NCBI GenBank assembly: GCA_030642335.1
Contig: DAOWNX010000018.1
Location: 1-9,452 of the forward strand
Length of the DNA: 9,452 nt
Direction of reading: 5' to 3'
From: Caldisericota bacterium
GTDB lineage: Bacteria > Caldisericota > Caldisericia > Caldisericales > Caldisericaceae
Both the position numbers and the translations under genes were made by a program. Under the pieces are notes generated by a model. That model was not told the origin of the DNA. It did no database searches and saw only the letters and a program-made list of their open reading frames with translations. Below are positions 1 through 6,937 of the stretch, piece after piece (within the stretch, counting starts at the first letter, position 1; every line of letters starts with the position of its first letter).

Positions 1-894
1 AAGATGTCTGGCACGCACAATAAGTGTTGCAAAAAAAATTAAAATAAAAGTAAGAAGATATGGCTGCATGCTGAGGAGAGAGGAAGGTATTGTAGTGCCA
101 GATGCTTGAAGTTGGAATTGCAAAGCAGATATCCCTCCGAATAAGTATGCACCAATAAGTGCATTAATGGGATTCCACATGGCAAAGATAACAAGTGCAA
201 CTGCAATCCATCCTCTGCCTGCTGTAATCCCTTCCAGCCAAAAAGTTGCGTATGCTATCGTTAGATATGCCCCGCCAGCACCTGCCATGAGTCCACCAAA
301 GAATGTCCAAAAATAGCGAGTAGCATTTACATTCACTCCCATTGCATCAGCAGCTCTTGCATTTTGCCCGGCTGCTCGCAAATGTATTCCCGGTTTTGTT
401 TTGTAGAGTATAAACCACAGGGCAAATATAAGAATATAAGAAAAATATACAATATAATCTTGTCTAAAAAATATTGGACCTATAAATGGTATTTTAGAAA
501 GTCCGGGTATTATGACAGTAGGGATACTTTCTGGCAGTTTATTATTTATCCATCTCTGACCATAAAAACTGGTGATACCTAATCCAAAGATTGTTAAAGC
601 CAGTCCACTTACTACCTGGTTTCCTCTGAGTGTTATCGATATAAAAGCATGAATGAGTGCTGCAGCACCTCCCGCAAGCATTCCAACGACGAATCCAAGG
701 TATGGATTTTTTGTTATATATGCTACAACAAAACCGAAAAATGCACCAATAATCATCATTCCTTCTATGCCAAGGTTTAGTATTCCGGTCCTTTCAGCAA
801 ATATTTCGCCGACGGTGGGGAACAAAAGTATGGTACCAGAACGTACCGTAGTTGCGAGTAGTGTTATAATGATTGTTGTAGCCGTTAAATTCAT
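1..894 (-). CDS. BmpA-type ABC transporter permease, second subunit (YufQ/NupQ-like), 3' end cut by window
   Basis: Inner-membrane permease of a purine/nucleoside-type ABC importer, forming the channel together with the permease encoded just before it. I translated this frame directly: 298 codons are open from ATG at 894 to base 1, with no stop or frameshift. It begins MNLTATTIII and is hydrophobic throughout, with several membrane segments. Family hallmarks visible are EIFAERTGILNLGIEGMM (about residues 29-46), GIHLRAAGQNARAADAMG (cytoplasmic coupling loop) and AGRGWIAVALVIF. The visible end reads YLLTFILIFFATLIVRARH; relatives of about 305-320 residues finish soon after such a segment, so probably only a few residues are missing. 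The start overlaps the previous permease's stop as ATGA (894-891), indicating translational coupling and a common transcript. Substrate choice lies with the binding lipoprotein; purine specificity is inferred. Confidence 0.93.
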   Translation of the reverse strand, partial: MNLTATTIIITLLATTVRSGTILLFPTVGEIFAERTGILNLGIEGMMIIGAFFGFVVAYITKNPYLGFVVGMLAGGAAALIHAFISITLRGNQVVSGLALTIFGLGITSFYGQRWINNKLPESIPTVIIPGLSKIPFIGPIFFRQDYIVYFSYILIFALWFILYKTKPGIHLRAAGQNARAADAMGVNVNATRYFWTFFGGLMAGAGGAYLTIAYATFWLEGITAGRGWIAVALVIFAMWNPINALIGAYLFGGISALQFQLQASGTTIPSSLLSMQPYLLTFILIFFATLIVRARHL

Positions 895-1958
895 GACGTA
901 TTCCTCCTGAGTCTTATTCGGTATTTCTTCAATATTTCACCGCCCAGTAAGAAGAATAAAACGGCACTTTCTATGGTGCCTACAATGCCAAACGGGACTC
1001 GTATAGCCATTTGTATTTGATACCCACCAGCTTCCAGGCCACCAAAAATGACTGCTACAAACATTGCTATAATTGGGTTTAATGAAGCAAGCCAGGCAAC
1101 AATGATGGCAGTGTATCCATATCCGGGGTTAATCTCTATTTGTAGCATATGTATAACGCCGGATAGTTGTGCCAGGCCAGCAAGTCCAGCTAATCCTCCG
1201 CTTATAGCCATCGCTATGAAAATGTTTTTTGTGATGTTGATTCCTCCATATCTCGCTGCTCTTTTATTCTCACCTATTACCCGTATTTCGTATCCAAATT
1301 TAGTTTTTTTAATAAGAATATAGACAATAATTACTGCAATAATACCAAAAATAAGGCCAAGATGAACTCTTGTGTGTACCAATAATCGTGGGAGTTGAGC
1401 ATTTAATTCAAATGGTTTTGATAACGGAAAACCGTGACTTGCCGGATTCCTCCATGGACCATACATTAAATATTTCAATATGTAGAGTGCAATATAATTT
1501 AAAAGTAATGTAGAAATAACTTCGTTTACTTCCCAGAAGGCCTTTAACGCGGCAGGTATCAATCCCCAAAGTGCTCCTCCTAAAATACCGGCGAGGCACA
1601 TAATGGTAAGGAGCAGTGGTCTTGGCATTGTAGCAGGCATACTGAGAGCAAAAAATGATCCAAAAATTGCTCCAATAATGTATTGACCGTATGCTCCGAT
1701 ATTCCAGAAGTTCATCTTGAATGCGACTATTAATCCTGTTGAGATTAAGATTAGAGGAATAGCAACTACGAGTGTTTCTGAGAACGTATAGACGCTGCTA
1801 AATGCGCCTTTGACCAGCGCCTTATATACTATAAGTGGGTTGGTCCGTGTAAAAAGAATTGCAATACCTCCTGCTACTAAACCTAAAAATACAGATATTA
1901 GCGGAATAGCTACCTTTAATTTAGTAGAAACGTTTTCTCGTTTTTCAAACAGTAACAT
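891..1958 (-). CDS. BmpA-type ABC transporter permease, first subunit (YufP/NupP-like)
   Basis: Integral membrane permease of 355 residues, partner of the second permease in a heterodimeric import channel. The short charged N-terminus (MLLFEKRENVSTKLK) is followed by a first membrane segment, LISVFLGLVAGGIAILF. Many more hydrophobic segments run to the C-terminus. Recognisable family blocks are FKMNFWNIGAYGQYIIGA (about residues 81-98), the coupling-loop motif GYEIRVIGENKRAARYGG, and GYGYTAIIVAWLASLNPI near the C-terminus. The length is normal for the family. ATG at 1958 is preceded by AAAGGAT (1966-1972), 19 bases after the stop of the ATPase gene. The gene overlaps the next permease by 4 bases. 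The operon order of binding protein, double ATPase and two permeases matches nucleoside importers such as Bacillus YufN-YufO-YufP-YufQ. The substrate is inferred from the family, not visible here. Confidence 0.93.
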   Translation of the reverse strand: MLLFEKRENVSTKLKVAIPLISVFLGLVAGGIAILFTRTNPLIVYKALVKGAFSSVYTFSETLVVAIPLILISTGLIVAFKMNFWNIGAYGQYIIGAIFGSFFALSMPATMPRPLLLTIMCLAGILGGALWGLIPAALKAFWEVNEVISTLLLNYIALYILKYLMYGPWRNPASHGFPLSKPFELNAQLPRLLVHTRVHLGLIFGIIAVIIVYILIKKTKFGYEIRVIGENKRAARYGGINITKNIFIAMAISGGLAGLAGLAQLSGVIHMLQIEINPGYGYTAIIVAWLASLNPIIAMFVAVIFGGLEAGGYQIQMAIRVPFGIVGTIESAVLFFLLGGEILKKYRIRLRRNTS

Positions 1959-1977
1959 TTTTTATATCCTTTCAGAA

Positions 1978-3495
1978 TTAATTTCTTACGGAATCTACTC
2001 CAGCCATAAGTAACCCAATTTTATTTCTCTCAGCATCTTCGATATTGATAACTTCCATAATTTGTCCTTCATATATTACTCCAATTCTGTCTGATAGCAT
2101 GAGTATTTCATCCAGGTCTTCTGAAATTAGTAGCACTGCTAAACCCTTGTCGCGTTCTTTGAGTAACTGCTTTCTGATGTATTCTGTTGCTCCTACATCT
2201 AGCCCTCGTGTGGGATGAACAGCAATAAGTAGTTTTGGCTTTTCAGCAATTTCTCTTGCTAAAAGGAGCTTCTGCATGTTTCCACCTGAAAGAAGTTTTA
2301 CCGGGGCATCTATTTTTGGTACCATGATATTAAATTTTGTAATGAGTGATTTGGTGTATCCTGTTGCTTTTTCATAATCAATGAAATTTCTTTTTAAAAT
2401 TGGCTCTCTATCGTAAGATCTGAGGATAGTATTTTCTACTGTATTAAGGTTTGGAATAAGTCCGACCTTGAGCCTATCCGGGGGAATATAATTTACGCCG
2501 CTGCTTGTAATAGCTTTTGGACTAACATTTGTTATATCTGTTTCATTTAGGATTACTTTGCCGCTGGTGGCTCGCCTTAACCCGGTGATGACCTGGGATA
2601 ATATTTTTTGACCGTTACCTGAAATACCCGCGATGCCAAAAATTTCACCGGCAGCAACTGTAAAACTTATTTTTTTTAGTGCTTTAACCCCTTTGTCATT
2701 ATATGCTTCAAGTTCTTTTACTTTCAGAACCTTACCTTTTCTTTTTAATGGTTTTCTTTCTAAGCTGAACAGCACTTCTCTTCCCACCATCATTTTAGCC
2801 AGGTGATTTTTAGTTACGTCATTTTTGTTTACTGTTCCAACTACTTTTCCTTTTCTTAAAACTGTTATTCTGTCTGAAATTTCCATTACTTCATCTAATT
2901 TATGACTGATGAAAATAATTGATTTCCCTTCTTTTACTAATTTTTTAAGTATTTTAAACAAATCGTTAGATTCCTGGGGGGTTAGAACGGCTGTTGGTTC
3001 ATCAAGAATTAGTATCTCAGCTCCTCTAAACAGAGTTTTTATAATCTCTACGCGCTGTTGTTCGCCAACGGAGAGTTGCCATATTTTGGAATATGGATTA
3101 ATATTGAAATGATATTTTTGGGATATTTGTTTTATTTGTTTTGCCATTTCCGTTTTTTTAATATAAAAACCCTGTGATTTAAGTCCTAATGCTACATTTT
3201 CAAGAACCGTAAGTGTGTCTACGAGCATAAAATGTTGATGTATCATCCCAATGCTGTTTGTCATAGCATCGAATGGGCTTTGTATATGTACCTTATTTCC
3301 CTTGATGTAAATTTCGCCTTTATCGGGATGATAAATACCATCTAAAATATTCATCAAGGTACTTTTGCCTGCGCCATTTTCTCCTAGCAGTGTATGGATT
3401 TCTCCCATTCTTAGTTCAAAATCAATGTGGTCATTGGCAAGAACTCCAGGGAAATATTTTGTTATACCCTTGGTTTTAACAATGATTTCATCCAT
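1978..3495 (-). CDS. Double-domain ABC transporter ATPase of a BMP/nucleoside-type importer (YufO/NupO-like)
   Basis: Cytoplasmic ATPase of 505 residues with two fused nucleotide-binding domains, which drives the permease pair. The N-terminal domain is canonical: Walker A GENGAGKS (38-45), Q-loop Q87, signature LSVGEQQ (141-147), Walker B ILILDEP (161-167) and switch histidine H198. The C-terminal domain is degenerate: GISGNGQ (290-296) replaces Walker A, the signature LSGGNMQ is kept (402-408), Walker B reads LLIAVHPTRGLDVG without the catalytic glutamate, and the switch histidine position is E459. This asymmetry is normal for sugar and nucleoside importers of the RbsA/YufO type, so it is not a sign of decay. 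ATG at 3495 has a GGAGG site (3501-3505) at good spacing. The gene follows the binding-protein gene after a gap containing a large palindrome. Confidence 0.96.
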   Translation of the reverse strand: MDEIIVKTKGITKYFPGVLANDHIDFELRMGEIHTLLGENGAGKSTLMNILDGIYHPDKGEIYIKGNKVHIQSPFDAMTNSIGMIHQHFMLVDTLTVLENVALGLKSQGFYIKKTEMAKQIKQISQKYHFNINPYSKIWQLSVGEQQRVEIIKTLFRGAEILILDEPTAVLTPQESNDLFKILKKLVKEGKSIIFISHKLDEVMEISDRITVLRKGKVVGTVNKNDVTKNHLAKMMVGREVLFSLERKPLKRKGKVLKVKELEAYNDKGVKALKKISFTVAAGEIFGIAGISGNGQKILSQVITGLRRATSGKVILNETDITNVSPKAITSSGVNYIPPDRLKVGLIPNLNTVENTILRSYDREPILKRNFIDYEKATGYTKSLITKFNIMVPKIDAPVKLLSGGNMQKLLLAREIAEKPKLLIAVHPTRGLDVGATEYIRKQLLKERDKGLAVLLISEDLDEILMLSDRIGVIYEGQIMEVINIEDAERNKIGLLMAGVDSVRN

Positions 3496-3515
3496 TTATT
3501 CCTCCATACATAATA
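3496..3515 (-). promoter_or_regulatory. Ribosome binding site of the ATPase gene, just after the palindrome
   Basis: On the minus strand GGAGG (3505-3501) lies 5 bases before ATG at 3495. It starts only about 10 bases after the foot of the 36-bp palindrome, so the hairpin does not mask the site but leaves little room before it. This is compatible with partial read-through past the hairpin and independent initiation on the ATPase message. Confidence 0.6.
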
Positions 3516-3551
3516 TTAAATTTCCCAGGGCAATTGCCCTGGGAAATTTAA
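3516..3551. repeat. Perfect 36-bp palindrome between binding-protein gene and ATPase gene
   Basis: Two 18-base arms (3516-3533 and 3534-3551) are exactly complementary, with CCCAGGGCAATTGCCCTGGG at the centre (3524-3543). In RNA the innermost bases open as a small loop, leaving a GC-rich stem with A/T-rich feet. It lies 18 bases after the lipoprotein stop codon and 20 bases before the ATPase ATG. No long T-run follows on the minus strand (AATATTATG). It may therefore act as a partial terminator or as a 3' stability hairpin that keeps the binding-protein transcript more abundant than the membrane subunits, which is common in importer operons. A DNA-level operator role is less likely inside an operon but not excluded. 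Confidence 0.85.
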
Positions 3552-3569
3552 ACTACTTCATTCTTAAAA

Positions 3570-4679
3570 TTAAGAGCCGCCTTCAGGTATTGTTCCTACA
3601 ACGCCATCAACGAACCATTGAATGCCTAATTTGTCTCCATCTGAGACTTCTTCTCCTTCTTTTACTCGTAATGTTCCGCTCTGGTCATAAATTGGCCCCA
3701 TGAATGGGTCATAGTCGCCATTCAGTATCATCTGTTTTCTATTTTCAACATAATCTTGCACTTCTTGAGGTACCATTGGTCCGTATGGAGCTAAATCGAC
3801 AATACCTGCTTCCATACCATCCCAATATTCGCCTGCTGTCCATGTGCCATCATGAACTTCTTGTGCGACTTGTGTGTAATAAAGACCCCAGTGCCAAATA
3901 CGTGAGGTGAGTACAGCAGCTGGCGCAAAACTTGTCATATCCATGTCATAACCTACTCCGTATTTTCCTGCTTTTTCTGCTGCTTGTAGTGCTGCGGGCG
4001 AATCAACACCGCTTGCTATAATATCAGCACCGTTTGCAAGGAATGTTTCTGCTGCGCTTGCTTCTAACACCGGGTCAAACCAGGAATTTGTCCAGATGAC
4101 ATGCACTTCTACATCTGGATTTACTTCTTTTGCTCCAATGGTGAAAGCATCAATTTCTCTTACGACTTCCGGGATTGAAAATGGAGCAACAAATCCGATA
4201 TAATTAGATTCTGTCATCATTCCAGCGACAAGTCCTGCTAAATAGTCTGGTTCGTACATTCTGCCAAAATAATTTCCCATATTCTCCGACGTTTTAAATC
4301 CTGAACAGTGTTCGAAAACTACATCCGGGTAATCTTCTGCGACATTAAGTGTGGGATCCATAAATCCAAAACTTGTTGTGAAGATAACTTTATAACCTTC
4401 GTTGCAATAATCTCTTATAACCTTTTCGCATGGAGCTCCTTCCGGTACATTTTCTGTATATGCGGTTTCTACATACGGAAGTTGTTGTTCTAAATACAAT
4501 CTTCCCTCATCATGTGCTTGACTCCATCCCCCATCATTTTTTGGTCCTACATAGATGAATGCTACCTTGAGTGTTTCCTCTGGTTTCTCTTCAGGAGTTT
4601 CTTTTGGTGCACAGCCTGCAAATACGCCTACTAATGCGATGAGCAGTAAAATTACTACTAATGGCCTAATGTGTTTCAT
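3570..4679 (-). CDS. BMP-family substrate-binding lipoprotein of a purine/nucleoside-type ABC importer
   Basis: Secreted, membrane-anchored solute receptor of 369 residues (BmpA/PnrA-like superfamily). A lipoprotein signal is evident: basic MKHIRP, a hydrophobic stretch, and a lipobox VFAGC with the lipidated cysteine at residue 23. A charged linker (APKETPEEKPEET) precedes the mature fold. The first strand and binding loop read VAFIYVGPKNDGGWSQAHDEG (about 39-59). This GGW.AHD pattern is typical of BMP proteins found beside purine catabolism genes; as I recall, a Brucella relative was crystallised with adenine. Later family blocks include ADIIASGVDSPAALQAAEKAG (about 218-238) and VLTSRIWHWGLYY. 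I chose ATG at 4679 because AAGGAGG (4687-4693) sits 7 bases upstream and the signal peptide begins there. A GTG 60 bases further upstream would add a polar tail before the signal peptide. First gene of the importer operon. Confidence 0.94.
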   Translation of the reverse strand: MKHIRPLVVILLLIALVGVFAGCAPKETPEEKPEETLKVAFIYVGPKNDGGWSQAHDEGRLYLEQQLPYVETAYTENVPEGAPCEKVIRDYCNEGYKVIFTTSFGFMDPTLNVAEDYPDVVFEHCSGFKTSENMGNYFGRMYEPDYLAGLVAGMMTESNYIGFVAPFSIPEVVREIDAFTIGAKEVNPDVEVHVIWTNSWFDPVLEASAAETFLANGADIIASGVDSPAALQAAEKAGKYGVGYDMDMTSFAPAAVLTSRIWHWGLYYTQVAQEVHDGTWTAGEYWDGMEAGIVDLAPYGPMVPQEVQDYVENRKQMILNGDYDPFMGPIYDQSGTLRVKEGEEVSDGDKLGIQWFVDGVVGTIPEGGS

Positions 4680-4686
4680 GCTCTTT

Positions 4687-4693
4687 CCTCCTT
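4687..4693 (-). promoter_or_regulatory. Ribosome binding site fixing the start of the BMP lipoprotein
   Basis: AAGGAGG on the minus strand, 7 bases from ATG at 4679. It is decisive for the start choice: the alternative in-frame GTG at 4739 directly abuts a GGGAG stretch with no usable spacing. Confidence 0.8.
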
Positions 4694-4804
4694 GTTTTTT
4701 TGTGTTTGTTATTTCTAAATATTTACTTCTTTGTGCCACCTCCCTTTTAGAATTATTTAAATCATAATATATTTTTTTCTTTTTTTGTGCTTCAAATATT
4801 TAAG

Positions 4805-4832
4805 AATAGTACATTTTTTAAATTATACTATT
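4805..4832. repeat. Inverted repeat around the -10 box and start site (possible operator)
   Basis: AATAGTA (4805-4811) and TACTATT (4826-4832) are perfect 7-base inverted arms separated by 14 bases. They straddle the -10 element and predicted start of the importer promoter. This is a plausible repressor site or leader hairpin. The low complexity of the region keeps confidence modest. Confidence 0.4.
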
Positions 4833-4850
4833 ATTTATAAAAGAATTCAA
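4822..4850 (-). promoter_or_regulatory. Candidate sigma-70/sigma-A promoter of the importer operon
   Basis: On the minus strand a -35 box TTGAAT (4850-4845) and a perfect -10 box TATAAT (4827-4822) are separated by exactly 17 bases. Transcription would start near 4815, giving a leader of about 135 bases before the lipoprotein ATG. The region is very AT-rich, so chance matches are possible, but the box quality, the spacing and the position after a terminator agree. Confidence 0.75.
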
Positions 4851-4855
4851 TTCTT
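4841..4855. repeat. Inverted repeat overlapping the -35 box (possible operator)
   Basis: AAGAATTCAATTCTT is a perfect 7+1+7 inverted repeat that contains the -35 element of the importer promoter. Flanking TTATAA and TTATAA extend the symmetry if a one-base bulge is allowed (4835-4860). A dimeric regulator bound here would block RNA polymerase. It does not resemble the Bacillus PurR box as I know it. Confidence 0.45.
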
Positions 4856-4882
4856 TATAAATTTAATTACAATTTTTTATTT

Positions 4883-4915
4883 AAAAAGAGCTTTCGTAAT
4901 ACGAAAGCTCTTTTT
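4883..4915. terminator. Strong intrinsic terminator ending the carbamoyltransferase-carbamate kinase operon
   Basis: A 15-bp perfect stem (4883-4897 with 4901-4915) has the core GAGCTTTCGT / ACGAAAGCTC, a 3-base loop AAT, and A-run/T-run flanks on both sides. Read on the minus strand it lies about 47 bases after the carbamate kinase stop and ends in a U-run. The symmetrical A and T flanks would also allow it to work on the plus strand. It separates the catabolic genes from the importer promoter. Confidence 0.93.
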
Positions 4916-4961
4916 TCAAATCACATATTATTGTTCAATTACAGAACGATAAATATTTAAC

Positions 4962-5912
4962 TTATGGGCGTATATGTGTGCCTGTCTCACCTTTCAATGC
5001 CCTTTCTAAAGATTCAGGTTTTGTAACGATGGCTTCTTTTCCGCCTGCTTCGAGGAAGCGCACAATTGCCTGAATTTTCGGTAGCATACTTCCTTTTGCA
5101 AAATGTCCCTCTGCAATGTATTTTTTTGCCTCCGCAACAGTTATGTTATCAAGGGCAACCTGGTTTGGTTTACCAAAATTTAGGCATACTTTTTCTACGG
5201 CAGTGGAAATAATAAATACATCTGCTTTAATATTTATTGCCAGCAAACTTGATGCATTATCCTTATCAATCACTGCAGGAGACCCTTCCAATTCACCATT
5301 TTCGTTGTAAACTACAGGGATACCACCGCCACCTACGCCAACAACACTAAAACCATTTTTTACGAGCAGCTCAATCGCATCTTGCTCTACAATCTCTATA
5401 GGCATCGGTGAAGGGACCACTCTTCTGTAACCTCTCCCTGCATCATCAATGATTACCCAGTCCGGATGTTCTTTCTGCAGCTCTTCTGAGCGTTCTTTTG
5501 TGTAAAATGTACCGATTGGCTTTGCCGGGTTTTTAAATGCATCATCATTTTTATCCACGACGACCTGTGTTACTACTGTTGCTGTTTTCTTTGTAATATT
5601 TCTTCTTTTAAATTCATTGTCAAGCGCTTGTTGTATTTGATAACCAATTGCACCTTGTGTATCAGCTCCACAGTTTACCAGTGGTACAAGATGCATTCCT
5701 GAGGTGTCATGTGCAATTTCGGAACGCCGCAATATGAACCCAACTTGTGGTCCATTTCCATGTGTAACGACAACGTCAAAACCTTGTTCAATCATTCCTG
5801 CAATGTGTTTGGCGGTCTCGCACACTGCTTCATATTGATCTTCTACGGTTTCGTGTTGTTTGTCTTTAATTAAAGAATTTCCGCCAATTGCTAGTATTGC
5901 TAATTTACTCAT
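4962..5912 (-). CDS. arcC: Carbamate kinase (ArcC/YqeA family)
   Basis: Cytoplasmic enzyme that interconverts carbamoyl phosphate plus ADP with carbamate (ammonia plus CO2) plus ATP; in fermentative operons it runs toward ATP. The protein is 316 residues, a normal family length. Visible amino-acid-kinase motifs are GGNSL (10-14), HGNGPQVG (51-58), the NPAKPIG loop with K131, GVGGGGIPVV (192-201), the IDKDNAS nucleotide/substrate segment (215-221), GSMLPKI (274-280) and C-terminal GTHI. ATG at 5912 has GGAGGT (5923-5918) that overlaps the end of the upstream carbamoyltransferase gene, with only 3 bases between that stop and this start. It is therefore tightly coupled to the carbamoyltransferases and is the natural consumer of their product. 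The arcC symbol gives the family only; yqeA would fit the inferred purine context equally well. Confidence 0.97.
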   Translation of the reverse strand: MSKLAILAIGGNSLIKDKQHETVEDQYEAVCETAKHIAGMIEQGFDVVVTHGNGPQVGFILRRSEIAHDTSGMHLVPLVNCGADTQGAIGYQIQQALDNEFKRRNITKKTATVVTQVVVDKNDDAFKNPAKPIGTFYTKERSEELQKEHPDWVIIDDAGRGYRRVVPSPMPIEIVEQDAIELLVKNGFSVVGVGGGGIPVVYNENGELEGSPAVIDKDNASSLLAINIKADVFIISTAVEKVCLNFGKPNQVALDNITVAEAKKYIAEGHFAKGSMLPKIQAIVRFLEAGGKEAIVTKPESLERALKGETGTHIRP

Positions 5913-5915
5913 CTC

Positions 5916-6929
5916 TTACCTCCATCCTTTCGCCATTGTGAGTGCCATAATGGCTTTTTGTGTATGTAATCTATTTTCTGCAATATCATAAATAATTGAG
6001 CGTGGACTATCTGCCACTTCATCATCTACCTCATTGCCTCTATCGACGGGCATTGGGTGGATGAAATACGCATTATCAGTACGACTATAAAGTTCTTTTG
6101 TTAATCTCCAATCTTTGTATTTCAGTGACAGTTCTTTATCTGTATCTTTTCCGTTAAGGTATCTTAGTGGATTCATCCAGTGTCGGGCATAGACAACCTG
6201 GGCATCTTTTACTGCTTCAAATCTGTCGTGTGTAATTTCAAATGTCGCTCCTGCTTTCTCAGCATTTTCTTTTGCCTTGCTTATTACTTCCGGATCTAAG
6301 TCAAATCCTTCCGGATAGGCGAGTGTGAAGTTCATTCCGTAACGCGGCATGAGCAGGATATCTTCCTGAACAGAACTCCAGGAACGCACCATGGATGAGT
6401 ATCCCCACATGAGTGTAATTTTTTTGCCTTTAACGTCTCCCATATGTTCTTGTATGCCCATTAAATCAGAAAGTCCCTGGCACGGGTGGTATTTATCGTG
6501 AGCCATTGAGATAACGGGGATCGTTCCATATTTTGCATATTCTCTCAGGAGTTCATCTCCTTGCCCGTATTCTTCGATTGCATCTTCAAGCATTCTTATT
6601 CCAAGGCCTACTCCATATCTACTCATTACGTTTGCTGCATCTTCTATTGTTTCGCCTGCTTTTCCTTTAGATTTTAGTCTCATAGATTTTGGCTCAAGAA
6701 ATTGCGCATGTCCTCCGAGCTCTGTTGCAGCTGCCTCGAATGATTGTCTTGTTCTTACAGATGGATTGTAGAAAAACATCAGGAACGTTTTGTTCTTGAG
6801 TAGCTCTGTATACGGTTTTTCATACCGATGCTTTTTCATATCTTTTGCGACTTCAAGTACTTCATTAAGCCATTCTTTTTCCCAATCCTGTGTAGTAATT
6901 AAGGATTTTCCAAAAAGGTCTGTCATCAT
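5916..6929 (-). CDS. Carbamoyltransferase of the ornithine/acetylornithine (knotted) type with an HPMP active-site motif
   Basis: Transfers a carbamoyl group between carbamoyl phosphate and an amine, or the reverse phosphorolysis of a ureido compound. There are 337 residues from the first ATG. The carbamoyl-phosphate site SVRTR (57-61) and the second-domain HPCQGLSDL (148-156) are intact. The segment LMWGYSS (173-179), YARHW (247-251) and IYDIAENRLHTQKAIMAL (313-330) resemble N-acetylornithine/YgeW-type transcarbamylases more than plain ornithine ones. The usual HCLP catalytic motif is replaced by HPMPVDR (291-297), with proline where the substrate-binding cysteine normally is, as in aspartate transcarbamylase. 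The acceptor is thus probably not ornithine. Two adjacent ATGs exist (6929 and 6926); AGGAGG is 5 bases from the second and only 2 from the first, so 6926 may be the real start. The substrate is unknown. Confidence 0.92.
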   Translation of the reverse strand: MMTDLFGKSLITTQDWEKEWLNEVLEVAKDMKKHRYEKPYTELLKNKTFLMFFYNPSVRTRQSFEAAATELGGHAQFLEPKSMRLKSKGKAGETIEDAANVMSRYGVGLGIRMLEDAIEEYGQGDELLREYAKYGTIPVISMAHDKYHPCQGLSDLMGIQEHMGDVKGKKITLMWGYSSMVRSWSSVQEDILLMPRYGMNFTLAYPEGFDLDPEVISKAKENAEKAGATFEITHDRFEAVKDAQVVYARHWMNPLRYLNGKDTDKELSLKYKDWRLTKELYSRTDNAYFIHPMPVDRGNEVDDEVADSPRSIIYDIAENRLHTQKAIMALTMAKGWR

Positions 6930-6931
6930 TT

Positions 6932-6937
6932 CCTCCT
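6932..6937 (-). promoter_or_regulatory. Ribosome binding site overlapping the upstream stop codon
   Basis: AGGAGG on the minus strand shares bases with the TAG stop (6938-6936) of the preceding carbamoyltransferase. It favours ATG at 6926 (5-base spacing) over ATG at 6929 (2-base spacing) for the second carbamoyltransferase, and points to translational coupling. Confidence 0.65.

Noticed and set aside
653..910. 85-residue plus-strand open frame, plus other plus-strand frames in the importer genes
   Set aside because: They lie opposite clearly coding permease or ATPase sequence, lack ribosome sites and have no recognisable features.
2600..2640. Degenerate second ATPase domain as a sign of gene decay
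   Set aside because: Loss of Walker A and of the catalytic glutamate in the second domain is the normal state in RbsA/YufO-type ATPases.
4680..4739. Upstream in-frame GTG at 4739 as start of the BMP lipoprotein
   Set aside because: It would place a polar 20-residue tail before the signal peptide, and it abuts its only possible ribosome site. ATG at 4679 has AAGGAGG at 7 bases and starts a classical lipoprotein signal.
4680..4820. Purine riboswitch or T-box in the importer leader
   Set aside because: I looked for the purine aptamer core and for the T-box GGGTGG-ACCGCG element. Only a loose AGGGAGGTGGCAC resemblance near 4740 was found, without supporting stems.
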